64,000 nucleotides of DNA from Rosa chinensis. Taxonomy: Eukaryota > Streptophyta > Magnoliopsida > Rosales > Rosaceae. A program made the translations under genes and the position numbers. The first letter of the stretch is position 1. The number at the start of each line of letters is the position of its first letter. Location of the stretch: the NCBI RefSeq assembly GCF_002994745.2, contig NC_037093.1:9846400-9910399 (forward strand), written 5' to 3'. This document shows positions 1 to 14,800 of this stretch, piece after piece. The notes beneath the pieces are model-generated. The model saw only the letters and a list, made by a program, of their open reading frames with translations, ran no database searches and was not told the origin of the DNA.

Positions 1-1152
1 CAGAACCCATAAAAATGAAATCCCAGAGCTCAATAAACCATGAGCAATCTCATCCACTTGCTCTTGCTTCAAGTACACAATGCTCCCAAAAGATATGTAA
101 ACAACTGATGCTGGAGGCTTTGAGCTGAGCCAGTCGAGACAATCATCGGCTTTCATCAAGTCACCGCGAATGGTCGTGTTGTTAGCTTCCGGAATCTTGA
201 ATAAGGGCCCCACTGGTTTCACTATGCAGACTTTCGACATTTCTTCAATGGTCTCAGGCTCAAGTTCTTGTATCGTGTCCATCAATACGTAGGACGACTT
301 GGATAACTTTTTGAACTGGCCTAAAATAGCCATACCGAGAATCTGAAATACATCACCAAATGATATGTCAGTACACAAATCGGTATCTTAGACGCTAAAA
401 CATCATCTAAACATGAGCAAATAGGCAAAGTTTATTGGCATGCACTTGGAGAAAGTATATATAGTCATCATGCACTGATGATTTCATGGGCACTAGAATT
501 AACTATTAACAATAATAGCTTGAAAAGAGATATTCAATGTTAGTACCCTAAAGGGAGCAAAAGGATGCAAAAAGCTTGGAATCTCATCATGCTTCAAAAG
601 AGGCATACTAGGCAGCTGAACATCTAAGTCTGGTTCAGCTTCAGTCGGAAACGCCACCGCCCCGGCGTTGTAATGGTAATAAGCCGAGAACACAGCACAA
701 GACTGAATCCAAAGGGTGGCACAAGGGATCCCAAGCTCAGTAGCAACATCACAAACCCAAGGAATGAACGGGTTGTTCACAAGGCACGAAACTCTTACAC
801 CACCTTGCTCACCATGCTTGTTTATCATCCCAGTCACCAACTCCTTCCCTACTTTCTCAAGAAGTGGGATGTAGAAGTCCAACTGGGTTCGCCTCGGATC
901 CTCGGGGTCAGGAAGCCCGTCGTCAAAGAACTCGAACCTGATAAATCCATTGCCAACTGGTGAAGTTTTGTTGTCGACGATGCCAGTGGCCTTTCTCATC
1001 TTATTCCCATAATCTTCAGTGGTGGAGAAAGTGACCAACAAACCCTTGGAAGCTAGATGTTTGCCTAACCGCAGCATAGGGTTTATGTGGCCTTGTGCTG
1101 GAAAACACACAAGAAATATATGAGTAGGAGTTTCAGATCTAATAGTCCCCAT
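1..1152 (-). CDS. UGT84A-like UDP-glucosyltransferase, 5' two-thirds (runs off left edge)
   Basis: Family-1 plant UDP-glycosyltransferase, expected to transfer glucose from UDP-glucose to the carboxyl of a phenolic acid in the cytosol. Exon 1 (1152-547) encodes 202 residues and includes the catalytic-His motif AQGHINP (His22). Exon 2 (342 down to the window edge) encodes 114 more residues, including MDTIQELEPE and [20 protein letters not shown]. The PSPG box and C-terminus lie beyond the edge. The intron (343-546, 204 bp) has a GT donor after AGG and a TTTCAG acceptor and is phase 0. Removing it aligns the protein residue-for-residue with the intact paralogue at 29132-30793. I chose the internal Met of MGTIRSETPTH as start because it matches the family N-terminus; an in-frame ATG nine codons upstream (1179) is the alternative. 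No stop or frameshift is visible, so it may be functional. Confidence 0.85.
343..546 (-). other. Intron of the left-edge UGT84A-like gene
   Basis: On the - strand exon 1 ends ...CCC TTT AGG and the intron starts GTACTAAC. It ends TATTTCAG before ATT CTC GGT. Splicing turns PFAPFR into PFAPFR-ILGMAILGQ, matching the uninterrupted stretch [15 protein letters not shown] in the intronless paralogue. Known: many group L UGT genes lack introns, so this one distinguishes the two paralogues here. Confidence 0.8.
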
Positions 1153-1427
1153 TCTTTCCTCGGCTTTGATTCTCTCCACTTCCTCTCGTACTAATTGTTA
1201 TATGTTTTTGTTTCCTTCCAGTTTCTGTTCGGGGTAGTTGATATTTTTATCAAACAACTTAGCTAATTAACTGGCCACTGGATTTGACTGGCTGTGATTT
1301 ATCCGCATCATGGTCCTTTTGTTATCATAGTTTGACGATGAATATAAATGTTCGTATCAAGTGGATGTTGGCTATCTGTTGGTCAGGTTTCTTGATCAGG
1401 ACATTGGTAATTTAATAATTTATTAAT

Positions 1428-1651
1428 TGTTTAAGGAAAACTGAATTGGGAGAGAATTGAGTTGTGTTTTCATTGATAATAGGTATAAAAGATTACAAGC
1501 ATAGAGATAGAGTTGTACATGGAAACATAATCGTACATTGATTGGATATCTCCTAAGATTCTCTGAGAATATTTCTAATATAAACCCTATTTCAACTAGA
1601 GCAAGTAATCTCGAGTTTGGGCCAGACACATATTCTGGATTTACTTGAACA
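1428..1651 (-). repeat. 3' LTR of copia element 1 (224 bp)
   Basis: Starts TGTTTAAGGAAAACTG and ends ACTTGAACA on the + strand. It matches the LTR at 10804-11037 but lacks that copy's CTCTTTATATAGAGG TATA block, replaced by a shorter GGTATAAAAG stretch. Confidence 0.9.
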
Positions 1652-1660
1652 CTCCCCCTT
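1652..1660 (-). promoter_or_regulatory. Polypurine tract of copia element 1
   Basis: AAGGGGGAG on the - strand directly abuts the start of the 3' LTR, the expected plus-strand primer position for an LTR retrotransposon. It confirms the element's orientation. Confidence 0.75.
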
Positions 1661-1899
1661 GTGTCGCCCAAACGTGGTGCTTCTCTCGTTGCCTCATTAA
1701 AAACCTTGCCTAGCAACAAAAACTCAGTGGGACAAAAATAACCTCGGTCGAAGGGGAAAAAGAGCACAACACACCTTTCACGTTTCGAGACCATACATGG
1801 AGACATCTCCCTCTGATGTCTGCATCTCCCCCTGACGACTACGGTCATTGGAGTTCGGATAACTTCCACAAACGACGCTACTAACATGTTTCTCGAAAG

Positions 1900-3600
1900 T
1901 GGAATTTAGGCAATGACTTAGTGAGCAAGTCTTGTCATACTGTCCTCAGATCGAACCTAGTTCACTTTGGTATTTAAGGAGAGTTTGTTGTTACTGATTA
2001 TACTTGGTTTGGTCGCTTTTGATGTAGCCTTGCTTCAAAACAAGCAGCATTATCTTAAATGCTCGTAGGCTCATCTGTGGTAGACTTCAAACCACAATTG
2101 TTTCGAACATGTGTAATTATGGATCCAATCCATATACATTCATGAACCACTTTGTGAAGAGCAATAATCTCTGCATGGTTCGAAGATATAGCGACTAAGG
2201 TCTATTCTGTAGACCTCCAAGATATCACGGTCTTTTCCCATGGTGAACACTTAACCAGTTTGGGAATGACCTTTGTATGGGTCAGAGAGATACCCAGTAT
2301 CAGCAAAACCTTCCAAAACACTTATGTCGTTTTGGGGTGGGGATAGAAAATGCAGGCCAGCGTTGGCGGCATTTCTGGTGTATGATTGGTCCGAATCCAT
2401 CATCTCTCTGTAGGGATAGAACGAGCCCATATTAATCGTACATCTCAAGTACTGAAAGATATCTTTTACACCAATCAAATGGCATCGCGTTGGCGCAGAG
2501 CTATACCTTAGCTAACAAGTTCACTGCAAATGAGATGTCCAGTCTTGTGCATTGAGCTAAGTACAATAATGCGTCTATTGTACTCAAGTAAGGCACTTTT
2601 GCCTCTAACACATCTTCGTCATCATCCTTCAGACGAAGAGAATCCTTTTCAGGATCAAGACTAAGGACGATCATGGGGGTGCTGGAAGGTTTGACCTTGT
2701 CAAAATGCTTAAGCATCTATCAACACGATGCTCAAGTTCCAAACTGAGGCATAATCGTGTTCTCCCAAAATCCTTCATCTCAAACTCGGATTTGAAGTGT
2801 TCAGCGGTTTCCCTTAACTCTTTAAGGGCTTCTAATGAAGATCATGTCCAACATGAACCGTGATGGAATCCAAAACTTGTTATGGAAACACGTGGGCATA
2901 TCCATTTCCAATCAAGTAGTCATTTTAGCCAGCGTTTCAACCTCTTTGTAAACGCGCTCCATGATCTAGAACCACTTGACTTGGGTAGATGAAGTTCACC
3001 ATGAGCCTTCATGTATATTTCATATCTAGATCCCTATAGAGATACGTAGTGAACACATTTGTAAGCTGCATGTTCAGTTATTCAGAAACTCCCAAACTGA
3101 CAGGGTAGTGGAGTGCAATAACATCCATTACGAGAGAATATGTCTCATCGTAGTCGATTCTAGGGCGTTTTGTGAGAAGCCTTGTGCCATAAGACGAGAT
3201 TTCCATCTCTTTTTCTCATCACACTTTCTAACGAAGACCCATTAGTCAATAGGTTTTATGTTAGGAGGTATTGGCATCATTGGCTCGAAAACCTTCATAT
3301 TCGTTAGAAAATCCAACTTAACCTGGATCGCATCTTTCCATTTAGGCCAAATCTTTCTACGTTGGGATTCATTCATCAACGGAGTGTGGTTCAATATCAT
3401 CGGACTCAACAAACTCATGCGTAATGGAAAGCGCGATTACGTCATCAATTATGATGGAGTTTCTATCCCACGTCTCATGTACACTAGTGTAATTTTCATA
3501 GAGCTCTATATTCTCAGGAATAGGTTCTAACGTTAAGGTGTCCCCCAATGATAACCTAACCCGGAAGATTCTCATGAGACGAATTTTGAGTCTTGATGAT
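1900..3600 (-). pseudogene. Copia reverse transcriptase / RNase H remnant
   Basis: Broken - strand reading frames preserve copia RT landmarks: DETYSLVMDVIALHYP near 3.1 kb, then YLSTIDALLYLAQCTRLDIS and FAVNLLAKV (2501-2716), then GVKDIFQYLRCTINMGSFYP (2251-2478), which leads into the RNase H region. Several frames are needed and stops are frequent, so no functional enzyme can be made. Domain boundaries are approximate. Confidence 0.8.
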
Positions 3601-5340
3601 CAAAGGATTGGAATGTGCCAAAGTGTCATTCGAACCCACGGGCCTCCCACTCATCCTAGCTGGGGCCATGGCCTGTAACGCCAAAGTGCCACTCTCTTTG
3701 GCGTCGGCGCCATGCCTACCTCCGTGTTGGGTGGCGCTACATCCTCTCGTAGGGACGTACTTCCTTGCAGGCATGTTTGCAGCATATTTGTGTGATCTCG
3801 TCACTTTAACAGGGATCGAGATGAGACATAGTGGGGATAGGCTACGACAATTCCTGTCGTTCCTGCTGAACATCCGTGTTCTTATCTCCCCCTAACGACG
3901 AGAAGACTGTCTCATCAAAGTGACAACCTGCAAATCTAGCAGTAATGAGATCGCCTTTGCAAGGGCATTAAGTGGCGGACGATTGTTGGAGTCTCAAATT
4001 CAACGTAGTTGCCCATTCGTCTGTAAAGACCCATCATAGAGCGTTGTGGCGGTGCAATTGGTACATAAATGGCTCACTTAAATATGCATAAGTACGATAC
4101 TTGTACCCAGTCACTAGCTGTAACGCAGAGGTACATTGAGTAGCGGTGGGTCGTAGAGGAATTAGCATAGCTGCATGCGATATTGCATCACCCCAAGTGG
4201 ATATAAGGAGATTGGTGTGCATTACAAATGTCTAGACTATCATCGTAGTCGTTTCCGCAAGACCATTTGGGTGTGTACATGGGAATATGATATCCAACAT
4301 CAGTCCCATTGCAATATCCATCGAAAGTCTTTCGATGTAAACTCTCTAGCATAGTCAAATCCAATTGACTTAATAGGATGATCCGGGGAGTGAGCCCATT
4401 ATCATATGATATGTGCTAGGAGTGTAGTATAAGCAGCATTTATAGGTGGACAATGGCACAATACGTGACCAGTGTGTTTGCGTGTCAACCAACATCATGA
4501 AATATTTAAGCGTCCGCAAGTTGGTTGAATAAATCCACAGAATCTCCATGGATTCTATGTAAGAATAGAATGAGTATGTTCATTTCCTTTGCATAGGACG
4601 GTCTTAGTCCTAATTTCCCTAAGGAACGGGCTTTGTAAAACGAGCGAGAGGCTTTAGAAGCAACCAATGAGAATTTTGGTTAGGTCTGAGAGTCTGAAAC
4701 GCTATTTGAAGCAAGTTGGTGATTGCAGCATCACCTAGGGCACCATCACCATGATGGACACCATCCATGGCATTATGGATAGGGACTGCGCCAGCCCTAG
4801 GCTGGTGGTGGACGGAGGCAGTGGCTTAGGCAGCAGCGTTGGTCACACTCAGTCCAGGAATCAACTTTTGATTCATGATTCATGTTGCTCGAGAGAAAGG
4901 ATGTCCATGTGAAGTCTTTAGTAGATGGATCATCATATCATGACTAGGATGACCTATCCTGTCGTGACAAAGTCAATATGTGTCTAAATCCAAGAGATCT
5001 TCTCTCATGACTTTATTGGATTTAATAGCTCGAATAGTGACATAGAGTCCACTAGAGAGACACATAAACTTCTCTAAGATGCGCATTTGTTCGCAATCAT
5101 TAGAAGTATTCCAAAGGAACTCATTTCCGTTCTCTACATGCGTTTTCTCATGGAATCCGTTGGCAATTCATAGGTGCGATTTGCCCTAAGAGAGTAGAGA
5201 GTTTTTGCGACAGTAATTAAGGTGCCTTTTGGCAAGGGGAACTTGGGCTATTCCATGTCCTTGAATTAATACTGATAACCCAGCCATCGTAGTCACAAAG
5301 TAATATGCTCATAATCAAAATTGAGTCATAATGAAAAGAA
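3600..5340 (-). pseudogene. Copia integrase region remnant
   Basis: The - strand between the RT remnant and the nested CACTA encodes degraded integrase C-terminal sequence. Examples are TNLLISTWGDAISHAAMLI and LRPTATQCTSALQLVTGY at 4034-4222, and ITARFAGCHFDETVFSSLGG near 3.9 kb. These are typical of the copia integrase-to-RT linker. Protease and integrase N-terminal parts near 4.3-5.3 kb are too decayed to delimit. Multiple stops and frameshifts. Confidence 0.7.
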
Positions 5341-5376
5341 CTCGAAATTTTATTCATAAGCCAACGGAGTTACATC

Positions 5377-8383
<3,007 letters not shown>

Positions 8384-8815
8384 ATCATTGTCTCTTTAAC
8401 CAAAGAAAATCTAATCCAAAATGCTAGCTAATGCAAAACAATGGTAGTAGCCTAACTTATTTCAGTAATTCCAAAATAAATGTGACCAGGTGAGTAAAGA
8501 GATGTCGGTGGAACAAGACTCGCTTAAGTACCACTAATCTCAGAACCTTCCTAGACATCACACTTACTTTAGGTGAGCCTACTTTGAAGAAAGACTAAGC
8601 CATTGGCATTTACTACAAGGTATATGGCAATTGCCTATTACATCTCTTGGAAAAATAAAGACTTAAACAGAATTGGCGATCTATTGATCCCAGCCAGATT
8701 TGTAGTCTTCAACCCTTCACTCTAGATCATCTTCTTGATCTTCTTGTTCCACTTAGTGAGCTTCTCTTACTTCACAATATGCTTTGTAGGCGGTGACAAG
8801 TTCTTCACGAGCTTT

Positions 8816-9775
8816 ACAAATGTGTGCCCAATGATCAGACACTCCACACAGAGAACATACATCTCTTTGCTCAAACTCCATTGATTGAGGCGCTTTGAAA
8901 GCGTCATTTAGATGGCTCTTAGTGTTGGTAAAGCCACCAACATGGCCAGAGGCGTTGCCTCCATCTCTCTTTCCACGTTGACCTCTTCGGTTCCTTGTTC
9001 GCCTATTTTGGTGGTTACCTTCCCTAGTAGAGCGATTATATGGATCAGAACGTCCAAATGTATCCCTAAGATTAGGGTTTCGCTCTTGGCGCCCTCTCTT
9101 TGGGGCGCGACTATAATTGGATTATGGAATATGCTCTGTTCTCACGGATCTCGAATTATAGTTCTTCACAAGGATGTTGTCATGCTTTTTAGCGACATTC
9201 ATAGCTCCAATGAGCTCATGAAACCTTGTGATCCATCTTGCAATAACATCGATTCGATAGTTCTTAGCAACAATCAATGCAGAGACGGGGAAAGTAGAGA
9301 AAATCTGCTCAATCAACATTGCAATTGTGATCTCTTTACCACAGAATTTCATTAAGGATTTAATGCAAAGTGCTTCCAAGTTGTAGTCAAGAACTGACTT
9401 GAAATCATAGAAGCGGAGGCTATGCCATCTCACTTCTAGGTCAGGAAGCAGGGAGTCACGAACGTTGCCAAATCTTTCTTCGAGTGAAACCCACAATCTT
9501 CTGGGGTCTTCTTCATTCATACACTCGTACTGGAGCAAATCATCCATATGATGAGTCATTAGGATGATAGCTTTCGCCTTATTTGCCTCTAAGGCTGCTC
9601 TATTTGCTTCTAAAGCTTGAGCTTGCTCAATAGTTGGTACGTCCTGGCTAGGCACAAGAATTGTATCCAGGATTCCATCGGCCTTGAGATGCTGGCGGAC
9701 ATCACGAACTCACCTGTGATATTCAGAGCCAGTTGTTCCCAATGGAGCAAAGTCCAATTTGTTCAGGTTACTCAT
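8816..9775 (-). pseudogene. Copia gag remnant with CCHC zinc knuckle
   Basis: Starts at ATG 9775 (MSNLNKLDFAPLGTT) and is interrupted by an in-frame TGA after about 20 codons. A 177-residue frame (9122-9655) holds the capsid-like segment (VPTIEQAQALEANRAALEAN, MTHHMDDLLQYECMNEEDPR, LWVSLEERFGN). The nucleocapsid zinc knuckle is preserved at 8857-8816 as C-SL-C-GVSD-H-WAHI-C, matching CX2CX4HX4C. Role: particle formation and RNA packaging for the retrotransposon. Stops between parts make it non-functional. Confidence 0.82.
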
Positions 9776-10789
9776 CCTGAAAGATAACAAGAAATTATGG
9801 TTAGTTTCGGAGCGAAAAAGGCTACCACGAAAACAAATAAAATTTCTGAGTGTAGTCGCTTCCAAGAAATTAGGAATTTCCTAGCATAGTCGCTTCCAAG
9901 AAATTTGATTCCAAGAGGGGTTGGATTAGATAGAAATAATGATGTTTGCGGTCGATCATTTTATCTCAACAAACTTTAAGTTTGGAGGACTCTACAAGCT
10001 CCAAGCTTGGAGTGAGCATGAACCCCCACAGTTCGGCTTAATTTGGTCTCCCCTATGATAAAGAAAAGGGGGTAGAAGAAGGGAGGTTGCAAGTCCCCGA
10101 AAAATGAGAGAAATTAAATGTAAAACTCTAAAAAAAAAAGGAACTTCTAGAAAAAAAAACCTCGAAATAGGTCGCAGGAAAATTTGACAGGAAAAATCCC
10201 AAAAAAGTCGCCGGAAAGTGGCCGGCGGCAGCTGGAACAGTGACAGGTGCTGACGTGGCAGTTTGTGTGCTGACACGGCAAGCTGACTGTGTGTTGATTG
10301 TGCGCTGACGTGGGGGGGCCTCTGGGCTAATGTTAGTTGGGCTACGTCACTGGGCCGAGGGTTGTTTCCTTGCTTCTAGGCCAAGGCAGTCCCTTGCTTC
10401 TGGGCTGAGTCTTCTCCAAGATATGGGCTTGCTTTTTGGTTGGGCTAACGTAGGGCTGACTGAAGCAGGGACTGGGATGATCTGGAAAGACTGCCGGCGG
10501 TTCAAGATGGAAGAGCTTCTGGTTGATGGTTTGAGGTCCTTTTGGCTAGTTCCGGGAAAAAATTTTCGGTTCTGGCAATCTGGGATCAGATTGCAGCTTC
10601 TGGTGGAGTATGGCTGCAGGAGGTTGAGGGAAAGGCTTCGAACTGGGCAAAGGGACTTTCGCTACTTCCGGTGGCCGGTTCTGTGGTTTTCCAACTAGTT
10701 CTGGACTCCTGAAGTTGAGATCTTCAAGGTGGTCGGCAGTGGTTTCTGGGATTTGAAGGCTACGAATATATTGTTTTAGGGTTAGGGCT
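9776..10789 (-). other. 5' untranslated leader of copia element 1
   Basis: About 1 kb between the primer-binding site and the gag ATG. It matches, block for block, the leader of the second copia copy at 37642-38770 (for example CTCCAAGCTTGGAGCTTGTAG). No coding capacity is recognised. Confidence 0.75.
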
Positions 10790-10803
10790 TCGTGCTGATA
10801 ACG
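10790..10803 (-). promoter_or_regulatory. Primer-binding site of copia element 1
   Basis: CGTTATCAGCACGA on the - strand immediately follows the 5' LTR end (...CCTTAAACA). The identical site follows the LTR at 37419-37641. It is the expected tRNA-annealing position; I did not assign the tRNA. Confidence 0.7.
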
Positions 10804-11037
10804 TGTTTAAGGAAAATTGAATTGGGAGAGAATTGAGTTGTGTTATCATTGATAATATGGGCCTCTTTATATAGAGGATTACAAGTATAGAGATAGAGTT
10901 GTACATGGAAACATAATTGTACATTGATTGGATATCTCCTAAGATTCTCCGAGAATATCTCTAATATAAACTCTATTTCAACTAGAGCAAGTAACCTCGA
11001 GTTTGGGTCAGACATATATTCTGGATTTGCTTAAACA
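10804..11037 (-). repeat. 5' LTR of copia element 1 (234 bp)
   Basis: TG...CA ends, with TSD TTAAT immediately outside at 11038-11042. It contains a TATATAAAG-type box on the - strand within the palindromic CTCTTTATATAGAGG block, plausibly the element's promoter. Confidence 0.92.
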
Positions 11038-11259
11038 TTAATTTATTTATAGTAAATGAGAAATATATGATGTAGATAAATAGTGATAATAAATATTTTG
11101 AAAAAAAAAATTTCGATAAAGTCATAAATATTTTAGGTTAATGAAAAAAAAATACCGAATTTTCTTTTTGTTGGCTAGATAAATTATGAGCCACGGACAC
11201 TTTTAGTGTGCAGCTACAAAAGAACATTTTAAAGGCTTTTTTGAATCAGCCAAAGACCT

Positions 11260-11450
11260 TTCATTAATAGAAGACCTCAATTGAGGTACTTATAATCATG
11301 ATTGATTACATCAAGAATGCATTGAGGAACTTGTTGTAGCCATACAGCACAGTGGTTGGCTTTAAAGCCAATATTAGCAAGTCTGTGGGCCACCATATTA
11401 CTTGAACGACATTAGTAACAAATTTGCACACTTAGAATCTTTTTCATTGC
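11260..11450 (-). pseudogene. LINE RNase H C-terminal end
   Basis: The - strand reads, in broken frames, ANIGFKANHCAVWLQQVPQ, CILDVINHDYKYLN and stop, a typical C-terminus of plant LINE RNase H. It follows the RNase H segment at 11619-11845 once the 5S-derived insert is removed. Confidence 0.65.
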
Positions 11451-11468
11451 ACACTAAATGTCATTTAT

Positions 11469-11600
11469 TATATTTGGGTGCGATCATACCAGCAATAATA
11501 CACCAGATCTCATCAAAACTCTGAAGTTAAGCTTGCTTTTATTTTTTTTAATAAATTCAATAGGGGAAGACCCCTTATTTGCTTCAGCTAAAAAAAAAAT
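11469..11600 (+). mobile_element. SINE-like retroposed element with a 5S rRNA-derived head
   Basis: Nucleotides 11476-11532 match the first ~57 nt of plant 5S rRNA (GGGTGCGATCATACCAGC... to AAGTTAAGC) with about six differences, mostly C-to-T or G-to-A. An unrelated tail of about 60 bp follows, ending in an A-run (CTAAAAAAAAAAT). The whole is flanked by an 18-bp target duplication with two mismatches (11451-11468 and 11601-11618, ACACTRAATGTCATYTAT). Head, A-tail and long TSD indicate LINE-mediated retroposition. A complete 5S gene is excluded because the 3' half (box C region) is absent. Confidence 0.75.
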
Positions 11601-11618
11601 ACACTGAATGTCATCTAT

Positions 11619-11845
11619 CAAGCCCCATTAGCTTGAAGGGTGTGGTATGGACAGACAGCTTCAGCTATTGCCTCAGTGCTATCACTCTCAACAACATGTT
11701 GCACTTCAAGGGATGATGAGAAATTAAGTCCTTCACGAATAGCCAACATGTTGCACTTCAACAACATGTTGCACTTCAAGGGATGATGAGAAATTAAGTC
11801 CTTCACGAATAGCCAACAGTTCACATTGTTTTGGAGATGCCGTAT
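11619..11845 (-). pseudogene. LINE RNase H middle segment with internal tandem duplication
   Basis: The - strand encodes TASPKQCELLAIREGLNFSS and EVQHVVESDSTEAIAEAV, the RNase H core that continues the N-terminal piece at 15331-15480. About 70 bp (ending AAGTCCTTCACGAATAGCCAAC) is duplicated in tandem at about 11683-11751 and 11752-11819, which breaks the domain. Confidence 0.7.
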
Positions 11846-14800
11846 TGTGGTAACCCGAGAGAGGGGTCCCACAGGGCCGCGACCCCGAGCCAATGAGAAA
11901 CCGACATGTCACTAATGACATCCCGATAACTCATCAACCTGAAATCGCAAGGCCTTTTGGGTTCAGATTGTTGGTTTACAAAACACTTTCTTAGACAAGT
12001 CGTTCTAGCAACCAAACAACACATTTTCAAAAGAGGAATTTGAAATGGGCTATGAGTTTTGGGCTTGCAATCGGAGCCCAATTTAGAAAATAAAACATAT
12101 CACTAAGTAACTGCAAGCATGGGAGACGCGCCCCAGGGTTACGGGTCTCCCGGAATTTTTGTGAATGAGTAGGAAATAAATAAACAAATAAATTAGTGAG
12201 AAAGTAAATAAACAAGTTACTTCAAAATCTGATAAAGGACCAAAACCATTTCTTGATAAAGTCAAAGAGAAATGCGCCAAGCCGAGCCATGTGCCTCCTC
12301 TGTATGCTCCCCAACCACATACTCGAAACCTGCACACTGTTGTACGGGTGAGCTTTCGTCCTTGCATGCCCAGTAGGGGCCGACCCAACCATGCTAGGTT
12401 TGAAAATAATAATAATAATCAAAAATATTTACTACATAATATTGTGCACGTTTATCGAAAATACTTTATAAAGAAGCAACCACAAACATTTATTTCTTTT
12501 ATAAAGCATATGCAGTATGCTTCACACAATTTGGAGCTCCGAGATACTTACCTGCCAGCTAAACTCAAACAAATCGGTGACCGACCCGGTTTGTCATCCT
12601 TCTAGAACCGGCCAACTACTCTGTAGTCCTTGTAACTACAAGTAGCGAAAGTGTCCATTTCCTGGCCCTGAGTCTCCTATGACTGGTTCACTGTCTGTAC
12701 TCACTTTTCCTCGACAAACATATGAGTACAGCCCCCTCCGGAGGTTCACGGTTATCGACACCGTGGGATCCCTATGAATCTACGCGTCTAGGTCCCATTC
12801 ACTTTCAGGTCACAAGTACAAACATACAAGGGGTACATTATCTCAACATACAAGTCTAGCCTCGGTTTTAGCAATCAACCATTATCAGTTATGAAAAACA
12901 CAAGTCTCACGAGGCATCGACTAATGAACAACCAAAAACGTACTTGCATGCAACATAATATTATACTAGAGCATTCCACATATATCGAAAAGCCTCTAAC
13001 AAGGAAGGGACAGCTCACCCTACCTGGAATTGGAGTGCTCGTCCATATTCGGGTTCATTCCCGACTTTCGATCATTTGTCCAAATCCAAGTGCACACGCT
13101 CGAGTCCTTTAACAAAAACTAAATCCGATAAATACTCAATTCATAACTCATTTGCTTAATTTCTTTACGAGTTACCAGTTTAACTTGAATCGATACTTAA
13201 TGGTAACTGTTCCCGAACAATTCACTTAACGTAGTAAGCTTATTCCGGAGATGGTGATCACACTTCTTTCCATGTTAAAATTTCAGTCAACCGGTATGAC
13301 TTCATTTTATTTAGCTTTTAAACCTTAAGCAATTAAATAATAATTACCATTCACCTTTCAAACTCCTTTCGGGATATGGTGATTATACTTATTTTCTTAA
13401 TGTATTCCAAGTCAACCGGTTTGACCCTTTTTACTTAATTATTAAATAATAGCAAATAAATAGTAATTACCATTCCCGAAGGATCACATTCTTACGATAA
13501 CTTCAGGATATGGCAACACTATAGTACTCCAATTTTTAACCTTATTTCACGAACATTAATCCAATATCCTAATTTAGTTCAATCAAATAAAAATCCACCA
13601 TTTTCATTAACAATAGCTTCTCAATTTTAACATCAATCACATCATTTAGTTTACATCGTAAAATTGATCCAATCTCAATTTCCAAACTGTTTGAGCCTTG
13701 ACCCAAAATTGTCATCTTAAATTAATTTCATTCAATCCATTTTCCTATCAATTCCAATCTACTCAACAACATATCCATAACTCCATCAACTCCATATTCC
13801 GATTAACAACAATAAGATCACCGAACCTGGGCCCTTACCATTCTTCATTTCCAAGCTAAGAGTTGAGTCACCGCAGCTGCAATCCAACTCCAACAATTAT
13901 CTTGGCACCTAACAGGTACAATAAGATCAACAATCCAACTCTTAACCAAATTCGTTCCACAAGAGAGTTCGTGAACCCTTACCATTCCTTAATACAAATG
14001 GAACTGACCCAGCAACTTCTCTCCTTTCCAAAACCTCCAAAACGCATACTCCAAAATCCTCACAGGTCTCAAATTAAGGAATAGAGTTAGGGTTTTCAAT
14101 CTAAACCAAACCAGAAGCTCCAGCTAAAAGGGGAATCACGAAATTACCTAATCAAGATGTCATGACGATTTCCAGCGACCGTGACCGACGGAGCAATGGT
14201 GGTCCACTCGCCTGCGGCGGTGCGTGCAAGAGTTCTGGGTGGAACCAGAGATCAGAACTATAGGGTTCCAGCGAACAAGAACATGTTGGCTCCATTTATG
14301 GTGGTGGGTTGGCTCAATCGTGGCCGGAAGTTGGAGATCGGAAGCGAGCAATGACGGGACTCTGATGTGAGGTGCGTTCGATGGTCTTCCGGCATCAGAC
14401 AATGCAAAGGCTTCGGGTTTTGGATGAGTGGCTTGTTCTGAATCAATTTGTGGTGGCGATGAGTGGAGAAAGTGATTGGAGGTAGCCTTTCCGGCTAGGC
14501 ATGGTGGCTGGAACTGTGGTGGTTGGATGCGGTAGCTGGAAGCGGTGCATGCCGGTAATTCTTGCTGGGTTTAGGTCGGAATTGGGTTCTGGTTCGACAG
14601 ATGGTGGCGATGACGTGAGGTGGTGACCGGAAGCTGGGTTTCCCGGCGATGGCAGAGAGAAGGAGAGCGGAAGAGAGGTCAGAGTCGATGCATGGCTTCG
14701 ATTTCTCTTGGGTTTAGGTCGCATTTTGGTGCTGCGTTGATGGATGGTGGTGGTGACAAGAGGTGATGGTCGGAGATGAGGTTTTCCAGTGCTTGCAGAG

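Noticed and set aside
11476..11532. Functional 5S rRNA gene
   Set aside because: Only the first half of 5S is present, with several substitutions, and the internal promoter region is missing. The TSD and A-tail show retroposition.
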